In this document: positions 41,107-50,500 of the stretch, one piece after another
Layout: each line of letters begins with the position of its first letter
How positions within the stretch are numbered: the stretch's first letter is position 1
The notes under the pieces: generated by a model
What the model was told of the DNA's origin: nothing
What the model saw: the letters and a program-made list of their open reading frames with translations, nothing else
The model's database searches: none
Program-made: the position numbers and the translations under genes
Assembly: GCF_024256385.1 (NCBI RefSeq)
Contig: NZ_JAMLFW010000002.1
Location: 434,001 to 498,000, forward strand
DNA from: Anatilimnocola floriformis
GTDB taxonomy: Bacteria; Planctomycetota; Planctomycetia; Pirellulales; Pirellulaceae
Reading direction: 5' to 3'
DNA length: 64,000 bases

Positions 41107-42684
41107 TTACAACTTCATCTTCTGGATCTCGCGCACCCAGTGGTCTTTGTTGCTACTGCCGTTGGCGACGTCGGCGAGCATTGTGAAGACCTGATCGCTA
41201 AAGCCGCCGACGTTGATGATGTCTGCTCGCTCCGGAGCCTGCGTCGTCGACGTCGGCTGCAGATCGATGCACACCATCTTCGCGTGCGGGTTCCGCTGCT
41301 TGAACTTCGCCCATTCTTGCAGCGTCGCGGTCGCGCTGCCGCCGAAGCGGCCGTGCGTACCCGAGTCGATCCACGATTCGTTGTCCGAAACATAGACGAT
41401 CAGGTCGGCGCTGGCCTTGCGCTCGTTCAAGTGCTTCAGCGGAGCGCTGCAGTTCGTACCGCCGGCTGGCAACGACGTGAGCGCCTTGGCACTCGTCATT
41501 ACCGAATCGCGCGGGTTGAGCCGCAGACGCACCACATCCGACTCGAACGGGATCACTTCCGCCCGCGGGTTTCGCCGCAGGATGGCCGCCGCCACGAGGG
41601 CAGCGACATCGATGCAGCGAACCTTGGACGTCGCACCTACACGCACGCCCGTTACCGGCGAGTGCATGCTACCGGAGACGTCCGGGCAAACCACGACGCG
41701 GCCCGGCACGTGCGGCACGTTGCTGATGGCGAGCTCCATCGCGTCTTGCAGCGCCTCACGGATTTCGTGCGGCACTGTTTCCGACGCATTCAGGAACGCG
41801 GCCAGCAACTGGTACGGAAACACGCGAGCCTCTTCGATCAGCCGCGGGTTGCGCAGCCGGTTCGCAATCAGCTCGACGAGCTTCTCGCACTTGAAGACCT
41901 CGTGCCGTTCGAACGTGTTGAGGTTCATCCGCGTCATTTGCCAGGGCGCATTGCGAGCGATCTGCTTCCAGTCGCCCGCGGCCAGCGGCAAGGACGTCAA
42001 CATTTGGAAAGGAACGTTCGGCACGTTGCCCTTCCGCTGCTTCGGATGAGTCTTGAACACTTCGTACTCCTGTACGACCTCCGGCAATTCCGCATGGATG
42101 TATTTCCGGCCGAGCAGGTACGCAAACAGCGCGGCCCGCGACGTGGTCGCCGGCTTCGGGTGAACGAGCTTGATCACGTCGGCCAGCGACGGATCGTTGC
42201 CGACCGAACCCGCGAACAACTGCACGTCGCTGCGCGACTCGATCCATTGCTGGATCAGCCGCTTCGGCAACGTACCGAGGCTCTTGCGGCCCACGACACC
42301 CGACCGCATGATCTGCACGAAGTTGCGGAGCATCTTCGGCGAGTCGATCACGCGATCGAAAATCTCAGCCATCAAGCCTGGCCCCTTCACCGACAACACG
42401 GCCAGCAGCAGCGCCGGCATGTCCTTCATGAACCCCTTTTGCCGCGAGTAGAGCGCCACGCGAGCGATGAACTCCGGCGCCACTTTTTGGCAGAGCTTCA
42501 GAACGGCAGCGAGTTGCTCATCGCCCGTCGCATAGAACGTGCTGTTGAGGCAGCCCGTCACGGCGTACTGAGCGAGTGCTTGTTCAGCCGAGCGCGAATA
42601 GGCCAGGCCGCCGGCTTCATTGCGAGCATTTGCCGGCGGCAGCAAAGCACCCTTGATCGATTGAAACAGCGACTTGTTGGCCAC
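41107..42684 (-). CDS. rsr: Ro60/TROVE-vWA RNA-binding protein (Rsr-like)
   Basis: 525 residues, the full length for bacterial Ro60 orthologues. GTG start at 42684, with GGGAG 8 nt upstream. The TROVE ring of HEAT-like helices fills residues about 15-320 (e.g. AYSRSAEQALAQYAVTGCLN, PEFIARVALYSRQKGFMKDM). The vWA domain starts near 328: VVVCPDVSGSMHS is the metal-site DxSxS, followed by AGGTNCSAPL and VYVSDNESWIDS. Ro60 binds misfolded RNA ends in its ring and Y RNAs on its outer surface, and with them acts in RNA quality control and stress response. It has a sigma-54 promoter upstream and three Y RNA candidates plus rtcB downstream. Confidence 0.93.
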   Translation of the reverse strand: MANKSLFQSIKGALLPPANARNEAGGLAYSRSAEQALAQYAVTGCLNSTFYATGDEQLAAVLKLCQKVAPEFIARVALYSRQKGFMKDMPALLLAVLSVKGPGLMAEIFDRVIDSPKMLRNFVQIMRSGVVGRKSLGTLPKRLIQQWIESRSDVQLFAGSVGNDPSLADVIKLVHPKPATTSRAALFAYLLGRKYIHAELPEVVQEYEVFKTHPKQRKGNVPNVPFQMLTSLPLAAGDWKQIARNAPWQMTRMNLNTFERHEVFKCEKLVELIANRLRNPRLIEEARVFPYQLLAAFLNASETVPHEIREALQDAMELAISNVPHVPGRVVVCPDVSGSMHSPVTGVRVGATSKVRCIDVAALVAAAILRRNPRAEVIPFESDVVRLRLNPRDSVMTSAKALTSLPAGGTNCSAPLKHLNERKASADLIVYVSDNESWIDSGTHGRFGGSATATLQEWAKFKQRNPHAKMVCIDLQPTSTTQAPERADIINVGGFSDQVFTMLADVANGSSNKDHWVREIQKMKL

Positions 42685-42731
42685 GATTGATTCTCCCTAT
42701 TCAGCGACTTGATTCGTTGATGCGGGGAGGT

Positions 42732-42749
42732 AAAGCACGGCCAGTGCCA
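42732..42749 (-). promoter_or_regulatory. Sigma-54 promoter of the Ro60-Y RNA-rtcB operon
   Basis: On the minus strand TGGCACTGGCCGTGCTTT: GG (-24) and GC (-12) with exactly 10 nt between them, close to consensus TGGCACN5TTGCW. It lies 47 bp upstream of the Ro60 start and faces it. Transcription should start near 42723. RtcR, encoded divergently, is the matching activator. Three ATCTGC words at 42808, 42822 and 42829 are candidate upstream activator sites. Confidence 0.85.
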
Positions 42750-42881
42750 GAGCGAACAAAGATTTCGAATAATCGCGCAAGATGCTCCTGACAATGCACT
42801 TATGCCAATCTGCAGTTTGCCATCTGCGATCTGCAATCAGCCATTCGCGATAACTTGCTATCGTCGTTTATAATTAATTCT

Positions 42882-44480
42882 ATGAACCAACCCCGCCATC
42901 ACGTCGTCATCGGTATCGTCGGCAGCAAGCTCGATGCGGGCTTGGGGGAGAAACGTTGGAACCACTGGCGGCCCAGCGTGGCGCTTTGCCAGTACGACGA
43001 CCTGCTCGTTGAGCGCTTCGAGTTGCTGCATCACGCTCACGATCGCAAGTTGGCCGAGGTGCTGAAGGCCGATATCGAATCGGTCTCGCCAGAGACGACC
43101 GTGCGATTGCACGAACTACCGATTCGCGACCCGTGGGATTTCGAAGAGGTCTTCGGCGTGCTGTACCAGTTCGCTCGCAACACAAAGTTCAAGACCGACG
43201 ACGAAGACTATTTGATCCACATCACCACTGGTTCGCATGTGCAGCAGATCTGTTTGTTCCTGCTCGCCGAGTCGCGGCACTTGCCGGGGAAGCTGCTGCA
43301 GACTTCGCCGCCGAATCCGCATCGCAAGGACGACGAGCCGTATTCGATCATCGATCTTGATCTGTCGCGCTACGATGCGCTCGCCACGCGTTTCGCGCAA
43401 GAGCATCAAGCTGGGCTGACGTTCTTGAAATCGGGTATCGAAACGCGCAATAAGGAATTCAATCAGCTCATCGAACGAATCGAACGCGTGGCCATCGCCA
43501 CTACCGCGCCGCTGTTACTCACTGGCCCGACTGGCGCAGGCAAATCGCATCTCGCGCGGAAGATCTACGAACTCAAGCGCCAGCGCGAGCAAGTTCGCGG
43601 CGAATTTGTCGAGTGCAACTGCGCCACGCTCCGCGGCGATCAAGCCATGTCGGCCCTCTTCGGTCATGTGAAGGGCGCGTTCACCGGCGCGACAAATGCC
43701 CGCGGCGGTTTGCTGAAAGGAGCCGACGGCGGTGTGCTATTCTTGGATGAAATTGGCGAACTCGGTAGCGACGAGCAAGCGATGCTGCTGCGCGCCATTG
43801 AAGAAAAACGCTTCCTGCCGGTCGGCGCAGATAAAGAAACGTCGAGCGATTTTCAACTGCTCGCCGGCACCAACCGCGATCTGGCCGCTGCCGTCGCTGC
43901 GGGGCACTTTCGCGACGATTTGCTCGCGCGGATCAACCTCTGGACGTTTCGTCTCCCCGGCCTCGCGCAGCGCCGCGAAGACATCGAGCCGAATCTCGAT
44001 TATGAACTGGAACGTTATGCTACTCGCACCGGCCAGAAGGTGACCATCAACAAAGAAGCCCGTCAACAATTTGTACGCTTCGCCGAATCCCCCGAGGCCA
44101 TTTGGTCGGCTAACTTTCGCGACCTGAACGCTGCCGTCACGCGCATGGCAACGCTCGCCGCCAGCGGTCGCATCACCGTCGATGATGTCGCCGAAGAAAC
44201 GACGCGGCTAAGATCCTCCTGGACTCAAAGCGCACCAACCGACGGCAGCGAAATCCTGTCGGCCATTCTCAGCGACGAACAGCTAGCGAACATCGATCTC
44301 TTCGACCGTGCGCAGCTAGCCACTGTCATCCGTATCTGCCGCGCGAGTGAGTCGCTATCGATCGCTGGCCGGCAGCTGTTTGCTGTCAGTCGTCTGGCGA
44401 AAGCACAGCCGAACGACGCCGATCGGCTGCGCAAATATCTCGCGCGGTTTGGGCTGACTTTCGAACAAATTCGCGAGTAA
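42882..44480 (+). CDS. rtcR: RtcR, sigma-54-dependent activator with CARF-like sensor
   Basis: 532 residues. The ATG at 42882 gives the RtcR-like start HHVVIGIVGSKLDAG. Residues about 5-185 form a CARF-like (Rossmannoid) domain (LIHITTGSHVQQICLFLLAE, PPNPHRKDDEPYSIIDLDLS) known to sense RNA-damage ligands. The AAA+ motor follows: Walker A TGPTGAGKSHLARK (about 213), the sigma-54 loop GAFTGA (about 265), Walker B VLFLDEIGELG (about 288), the arginine-finger region and a C-terminal HTH segment (ESLSIAGRQLFAVSR). Divergent from Ro60 with the sigma-54 promoter between them. It should be kept inactive until the sensor is engaged. Confidence 0.93.
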   Translation: MNQPRHHVVIGIVGSKLDAGLGEKRWNHWRPSVALCQYDDLLVERFELLHHAHDRKLAEVLKADIESVSPETTVRLHELPIRDPWDFEEVFGVLYQFARNTKFKTDDEDYLIHITTGSHVQQICLFLLAESRHLPGKLLQTSPPNPHRKDDEPYSIIDLDLSRYDALATRFAQEHQAGLTFLKSGIETRNKEFNQLIERIERVAIATTAPLLLTGPTGAGKSHLARKIYELKRQREQVRGEFVECNCATLRGDQAMSALFGHVKGAFTGATNARGGLLKGADGGVLFLDEIGELGSDEQAMLLRAIEEKRFLPVGADKETSSDFQLLAGTNRDLAAAVAAGHFRDDLLARINLWTFRLPGLAQRREDIEPNLDYELERYATRTGQKVTINKEARQQFVRFAESPEAIWSANFRDLNAAVTRMATLAASGRITVDDVAEETTRLRSSWTQSAPTDGSEILSAILSDEQLANIDLFDRAQLATVIRICRASESLSIAGRQLFAVSRLAKAQPNDADRLRKYLARFGLTFEQIRE

Positions 44481-44486
44481 CGAAAA

Positions 44487-45803
44487 CTATTCCACAGCGA
44501 TTTTTACATCGCAATTTGTCTTCAGCCAATCTTTCCACTTCACGACAAACTCGAGTTGCTTGTCAGGTTCGATCTTGCCGCCGATCATGGTGCCGGTCGA
44601 AGACACACCGAGCCCAAAAGAAGAAAAACCTCCGTCGCTTCCAGATGCCGTCATCCAAGGACCCTCGGAATACGAGTACGAGGCGACAATTCCGTTTTCC
44701 TTTCTTGGATCGTTCTCGCCGGTCAGCGAAAAAAGCAGCGAGAGCAGCCAAGCACGCTTTCCCGGTGACAGATCTTTCTTTTGCACCTCATCGATGAGCA
44801 GCGGCACTGCCGGCCTGCCAAAGCCGAGCAGCTTGCCAGCCGCTGAATTCGGTGAAATCAAGTCATGGGCCCAACGGCCATACTTTCCGGCAGCAATCTT
44901 GAGCGGAGCATCGCCATCGAGTTCGCCAACAAACTTACGCACCACAGCGGCATCGGCGGCTGAAACATTGATCTTGAACTTTTCGATGTTCAGTTCGATC
45001 GGCTTGGATTTGCACACGATCAAGCTGCCGATGTCTTCCATTCGCGCGAGGTCGCACTCGTTGTGAAACAAGATTTGCAACGTGTATTTGCCCGGCTTGG
45101 GCGTTTCGATAAAGTTGCGCACGACAATTTGCACGCCCCAAGTCTCCCCATACTCCAGCGGACCGGAAGTGGACAAGCCGCCGCCCGTAAAGCCGAATGA
45201 CAGGATCGGTTTGACTTCGTTTCCTTTCTCATCTTTGACGATGACGCGCCAGCGCTCTGGCCGGCCCGTGCGATAGTCCCCGCCTCGTTGCAGAAAAGCG
45301 GGTTCTTTCTTCGCGTCCACGTTCTTCACGGCCACTTTGAACTCTGGGAGCCGATCGGCCGAAGTGGTGATGGCTGGCTTGTCGATATCGATGACGACTT
45401 CGAGCGGATCGGGCAAGCCTTCCGCGCGTCGCAATGCCGTCAACACTTCGATGTTCCGCCCAGCGTCGTCGCCAGCCTTCAAGCGTTCTCGCAATTCAGG
45501 CGTCGCCCACGGATATTGCAACGGCGCAACCTTGGCCAGCAATGGAATTGCCCACTTTTTGTCGCGCTTCAGCATCTCCGACAACACAAAATCGCCGGCT
45601 CCTTCGACGGGATAAACAGGCGGTTGCTTAACTGGATTCATGAGCCGGTTCTCGAGTTCCACGTCCGACATCTTCTGCAATTCGGCGCGCAACGCACTAC
45701 GGCGCTTCAGCACTTCTTCATCCGCGCGACTCGCGGTTGCGAGCACCAGGCCGGCTAGAAAAGCAAGAAATGCCAAGCCAAGACGAAAATCAGACACAAA
45801 CAT
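44487..45803 (-). CDS. Hypothetical secreted protein
   Basis: 438 residues. The ATG at 45803 is chosen: GGGAG lies 7 nt upstream and the next residues are a signal peptide (MFVSDFRLGLAFLAFLAGLV, cut after ATASRA). The 126 codons before it in the same frame look non-coding. It starts helical (RRSALRAELQKMSDVELENR), then an Ig/carbohydrate-like beta region (WGVQIVVRNFIETPKPGKYT, LQILFHNECDLAR) that recalls FN3- or Ig-type envelope proteins, and ends FVVKWKDWLKTNCDVKIAVE. Function unknown. Its stop is 6 bp from the RtcR stop, convergent. Confidence 0.7.
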   Translation of the reverse strand: MFVSDFRLGLAFLAFLAGLVLATASRADEEVLKRRSALRAELQKMSDVELENRLMNPVKQPPVYPVEGAGDFVLSEMLKRDKKWAIPLLAKVAPLQYPWATPELRERLKAGDDAGRNIEVLTALRRAEGLPDPLEVVIDIDKPAITTSADRLPEFKVAVKNVDAKKEPAFLQRGGDYRTGRPERWRVIVKDEKGNEVKPILSFGFTGGGLSTSGPLEYGETWGVQIVVRNFIETPKPGKYTLQILFHNECDLARMEDIGSLIVCKSKPIELNIEKFKINVSAADAAVVRKFVGELDGDAPLKIAAGKYGRWAHDLISPNSAAGKLLGFGRPAVPLLIDEVQKKDLSPGKRAWLLSLLFSLTGENDPRKENGIVASYSYSEGPWMTASGSDGGFSSFGLGVSSTGTMIGGKIEPDKQLEFVVKWKDWLKTNCDVKIAVE

Positions 45804-46128
45804 CGCACGCTCCCTTTCCCGACAGGAATGAAAAGATCGTGAACCAACGTTTTCAAGCAGAGAAGTGCTGTGCATTCTAAAAAACAGTGATTGGCGGCGA
45901 CATCTTTTTCTAATTCGCAGAATGTGATTCAAGTTATTCACCGCTAGCAGCCGGAGCGCGAGATCATCGCGGCAACCTACACCGGCAGGGAGCATCGGTA
46001 ATAGAGAATTTGACGGCGTTTGCCGAAAGCATTCTGGTACGGAATGCGGCAGAGGGGCGGGAACTCTCCAGCGGCAAGACGCCGCGAATGCATTCCTACG
46101 TAGCAATCTACGCGGAAGCGCGACGAAG
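45804..46128. other. Intergenic gap, 325 bp
   Basis: It separates two divergent genes (secreted protein to the left, membrane protein to the right) and should hold both promoters. I see no clear box, hairpin or repeat in it. Confidence 0.4.
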
Positions 46129-47376
46129 ATGGATTTTCGACGCAGCGGACAGCTCGACGAGCGCCGCCGGCGCGTTCTCATGGATGAGAGTGCAGCGCCA
46201 GGCAGCGACAGCGAGAAAGCTCAGCCGACATCGGCCAAGGGCCCCGTTCGCGCCTACAACGAAAACGTCCTCAGCGATCGCCAGCGGCGGGTGAGCGAGC
46301 TCATTCCGATCCGCCCGTTCAAGGTCATCGCGACCATTCTGCTGCTGATCACCGCCGTCGCCGCCATCGAAGCCCTTTATATTTTCACGGCGCCCCTTGC
46401 CGGGCACACGAAGGGTGAGCATCCCTTTGCCGCGCTCGATCTGGCCGCCCGCGGCAACATCGGCGATTGGTTTTCGTCGTTGCTGTTTGCATCGGGCGCG
46501 ATGGCCGTGATGGGGCTGCTGTCGATTCGTTCGCATCGCGTCGACGACTACAAAGGCCGCTATCGCGTGTGGTGGTGGATCGCCGCCGCCCTGCTGTGGG
46601 CCAGCGTCGATACGGCGACCGGCTTGCACGATGCACTTGGCCACGGCATTCAAATGCTGGCCGGCGACAAGATGCCCGGCGGCGCACGACTGATGTGGGT
46701 CGGCATGTATGGTCTGATTTTTGGCACGCTGGCCACGCGGGCCGCGTTTGAAATCTGGTCGTCGTCGCTGTCGATCGTCGGCTCTTCACTGGCCGCGTTG
46801 CTGTACTTTGCCTGCATCGCCTTTCAACTCGAAATGACACCGCCGCTCGGCGATGCCGTGCTGACCACCGTCGTGCGAAACAGCGTCGAGCTCCTCGCGC
46901 ATGTGTCGCTCGTCAGCAGCGTGCTCCTGTACGCTCGCCACGTTCATCTCGATGCCCAAGGCCGGCTGATGATTTCGGCCGATGGCGCCGCCAATCCCAA
47001 GAAGAAGCCGAAGAGCAAGGCCAAGCTCGCCGTGGTTGCCGACGACGAAGAGAAGGTCGAAAAGAAAACGACCGCCAAGGATACGGCGAAGGACAAGGAC
47101 AAGAAAGAGCCCGAAAAGAAAGAAGCGGCTGCCCCTGCTGCCCCCGCCAAGCCTGCTGCTGCTTCGGCTGCGGCGGGACTCAAGTTCGGTTCGTCGACTG
47201 CTCCTGCCGCCTCGGCCAGCATCGGCAAAGTAACGCCCGCTACGACGAACAAGCAAGCCGATGATGACGATGAAGACGAGGATGAGGACGAAGACGACAG
47301 CGTCTCGAAGTCCGATCGCAAGCGCCTGAAGAAAATGGCCCGCCGCGAAGCGCAGCAAGGACGACGGGCAGCGTAG
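46129..47376 (+). CDS. Multi-pass membrane protein with charged C-terminal tail
   Basis: 415 residues from the ATG at 46129; an in-frame ATG at 46180 is an alternative. About five or six membrane helices lie between residues 65 and 270 (VIATILLLITAVAAIEALYI, GDWFSSLLFASGAMAVMGLL, WWIAAALLWASVDTATGLHD, LMWVGMYGLIFGTLATRAAF, SLAALLYFACIAFQLEM). The tail is very unusual: Lys/Glu/Ala blocks, then the acidic run DDDDEDEDEDEDD, and a basic end. Tails of this kind may bind cations or basic proteins. No family recognised. Confidence 0.7.
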   Translation: MDFRRSGQLDERRRRVLMDESAAPGSDSEKAQPTSAKGPVRAYNENVLSDRQRRVSELIPIRPFKVIATILLLITAVAAIEALYIFTAPLAGHTKGEHPFAALDLAARGNIGDWFSSLLFASGAMAVMGLLSIRSHRVDDYKGRYRVWWWIAAALLWASVDTATGLHDALGHGIQMLAGDKMPGGARLMWVGMYGLIFGTLATRAAFEIWSSSLSIVGSSLAALLYFACIAFQLEMTPPLGDAVLTTVVRNSVELLAHVSLVSSVLLYARHVHLDAQGRLMISADGAANPKKKPKSKAKLAVVADDEEKVEKKTTAKDTAKDKDKKEPEKKEAAAPAAPAKPAAASAAAGLKFGSSTAPAASASIGKVTPATTNKQADDDDEDEDEDEDDSVSKSDRKRLKKMARREAQQGRRAA

Positions 47377-47391
47377 TCGGCACTCTTTGAT

Positions 47392-47414
47392 GCGACGGAT
47401 CATTGGTCCGTTGC
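47392..47414. repeat. Solo palindrome arm related to 25077 repeat
   Basis: GCGACGGATCATTGGTCCGT then TGC is a near-palindrome sharing GGAYCATTGGTCCGT with the arms at 25077 and 25145. It lies 15 bp after the membrane-protein stop. No second arm nearby. Confidence 0.6.
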
Positions 47415-47581
47415 GCGCGTTACCTCTGTAACGATCGCAACGATTCCCCGTGTGAAACGGCAACAAATATCGCGTGCGAACCGAACGCGCAAGTTTTGTA
47501 TGCCAGATTACAGGTGAGTCATTTTCATGAGCGATCGGAAGGGCTGCGCTTGCGCACCTCCCGGAAAGGAAGTCTCCACCC

Positions 47582-50500
47582 GTGCCCGCTGTGCTGAAGA
47601 AATCGAACGAACCGATTCCAGGCTACAAGCTGATGCAACGCATTGGCGCCGGCGGTTATGGCGAAGTTTGGACAGCCGAAGCTCCGGGCGGCTTGATCAA
47701 AGCGCTCAAGTTCGTCTACGGTCTGCTCGATGAAGATCGCGCCACGCGCGAAATGAAAGCCATCCAGCGCATCAAGGGTGTGCGACATCCGTTTCTTCTG
47801 TCGATCGAACGCATCGAAGTCGTCGACGGCCAACTGATCTTCGTCACCGAACTCGCCGACAACAGCCTCAAAGACCGCTTCGATCAATGCCGCAAGGAAG
47901 GCCGACCCGGCATTCCCCGCGACGAACTGTTGCAGCACTTGCGCGACACAGCCGACGCGCTCGACTACATGAGCGAGCACCACTCGCTGCAACACCTCGA
48001 TGTGAAGCCCGAAAACCTGCTCCTCGTTGGTGGGCGCATCAAGGTGGCCGACTTCGGCCTCGTGAAAGATCTGCACGAGGGGAGCGCGTCGATGATGGGC
48101 GGCCTCACGCCGATCTACGCGCCGCCGGAAGTTTTTGAAGGACGGCCGACAAAGCACAGCGATCAATACAGCCTGGCCATCGTTTATCAAGAAATGCTCA
48201 GCGGCGTGTTGCCGTTCCCGGGCAAGACGGCTGCGCAACTTGCGGCGCAGCACTTAAACGCTCGCCCGCGGATGGCTGCTCTGCCCGAAGCCGATCAGCA
48301 AGTCATCGGTAAAAGCCTTTCGAAAAATCCGAGCGAGCGATATCCCAATTGCCGCGAGATGGTTGCCGCGCTGAACAAAGCCACGCAAGCCATCGTCGCC
48401 GCGCGCATGACGCAGAGTCGCAGCGACATCACCCACGAACTGGGTCGGCACATCACCCAAGGCGCGACGCAGGCCAACACTTCGCCACCAGCGCCAGTGC
48501 AACCCGCGCAGCCAGTGACCGAACAGCCGCTGCCGCCGATGTCGTATGCGACCGAAGCGGTGCGCACGCCCGATCAGATGCTGGCCAATCTCGACGAAGC
48601 GTCGCAAGCAGCCGATTCTCTGCAAGCCAGCCCGGCGCTTGCCTCGTCGACCGATAATCTGACCGTCAATCTGCAACAGATTCTGTGTGCCGCCGACACC
48701 GCGCCGCCGGAGTTCGACGTTCTCAATTGGTCGCCACAGCCCACGCTGATTGTCGGGCTCGGCGGACTCGGCGGCAAAGTCATCGGCCGACTGAAGCGAA
48801 CCTTCGCCGAACAACCACTCGGCGCCGCGCTGCAATTGCTGGTGATCGATACCGATCGCCGCGAAGCCTCCGAAGCAAACATGGTCTCGTCCGGCACCAG
48901 CACTTGCCGCAACGGCGAATTCGTTCACGTGCCGCTCCGCAAGAGCTGCGACTATCGCGAAGACTCGCGTAAAATGCTTGAGTGGCTCGGCCGCCGCTGG
49001 CTCTATAACATTCCGCGCTCGCAACAAACCGAAGGGCTCCGACCCCTCGGCCGCTTGGCGCTCGTCGATCACAACGAAGTCATCTGGAACAGCTGCCGTA
49101 GCGCTCTGAAGAAGCTCGCTCAGCCGTTGCCGGGTAGCGATCAACCACAACAGCCACGGATCGTCGTGCTCAGCGCCTCGGGAGGCGGCACCGGCGGCGG
49201 CATGGTGCTCGACCTGGTCGTCGGTCTGCGTCAGTTGCTCGACGAGCTGAAACTGAAAGACACCAAAGCCAGCGACATCAGCGTGATCCTCGCCCACACG
49301 ACGCCGCGCAACGCCGCCGGCTCGCAACTGGCGATGGCCAACACCTGTGCGCTCCTCGCCGAATGGCAACACCTGCTGCATCCCGGCGCGCAGTTTCCTG
49401 GCGATCCGGCCTGTGCTCTCAAGTCGCGCACGATCGATCAGCCGCCGCGGACCCGACTCATCGACATGGGTGAAGAGCTGTCGAACGAAGCCTTTGAACT
49501 GGCCTGCAGCCGCCTGGCCGATTTGATTGCGCTCGACGTTTCCACACCGGCCGATAGTTTCTTCCGCGCCAGCGAACAAGCATCGGCAGGCCGAATCACC
49601 GATCAAGAAGCGGTCGTGCTCCGCACGGCTGGCCTCGTTCGCGTCGGCTTTACGCAGGATGAATTGGCCACTCGCGCTGCTCGCCGGTTGTCGCATGAGT
49701 TGCTGGTGCGCTGGGTCGGTAAGCCAAAACCGCCCGAATCGCCGAAGACCTCCACGACGAATCGCGCGACGAGCATCCTGCCGGTTCGTCAGACGCAAGA
49801 CAACACCGAATGCAAGATGAAAGATGCATTCCTCGAGCTGCAAGCGCAGAACCAGTTGCGCAGTTGGGGGCTCGACGCCGAAACGCTCATCAATCATTGG
49901 ATCGAAGTCGCCGGCGCTCAGCTCGGTGCGAACACCGATCGCTTTTTCCTCGACCTCACGCAAGCAATTGCCAAGGAATCGGCCACCCTCTCGCCAGTGC
50001 CGCGCTGGTTGGCTGCGACGACCGAGATCTTCGGCGCACGAACCTCCGAAGCCACGGCGCCCGGTCAGGCCGCCACCGTGCCCGCCCTCGTGCAAGCCAC
50101 CGAAGGCGCGCTCAAGGAACGCATCACCGCAACCGGCAAGGCTGTCCGCGAATGGCTGCTGCAATGGCTCGATGATCCGCAGCAACGACTATATGCTTCG
50201 CAGAAAGCGCTGTCGTGCTTGCAGGGGCAGTTCCGGGCCATGCTCGATCAGTTCCGCGAACTCCGTCGCCGTTTCGCGCAAGAAACCGGCTCGCTCGAGC
50301 AATACCTGGTTTCTTTGCCCAGCGATTGGAAGAAAGCCCGCGCGAACGTCAAGAAGTCGCAAGGCCCCGATCCAGACGTCGCCATTCAACAGTTCTGCCG
50401 GCTTCGGCTGCAAGATTTTGCCGTGATTCTCGCGGGCAAGTTCATCCAATCGTTGCAAAGCGTGCTCAGCGGCACGGGCGATCTGCTCGTCGATTTGAAT

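Noticed and set aside
39001-42690. Long plus-strand ORFs (461 aa at 39001-40386, 516 aa at 41140-42690)
   Set aside because: They lie antisense to the RtcB and Ro60 genes, whose motifs are clear; their translations have the Arg/His-rich look of mirror frames in GC-rich codons.
38821-44480. An rtcA cyclase gene in the locus
   Set aside because: No frame between 37 and 46.2 kb shows an RNA 3'-phosphate cyclase pattern; the locus ends with rtcB.
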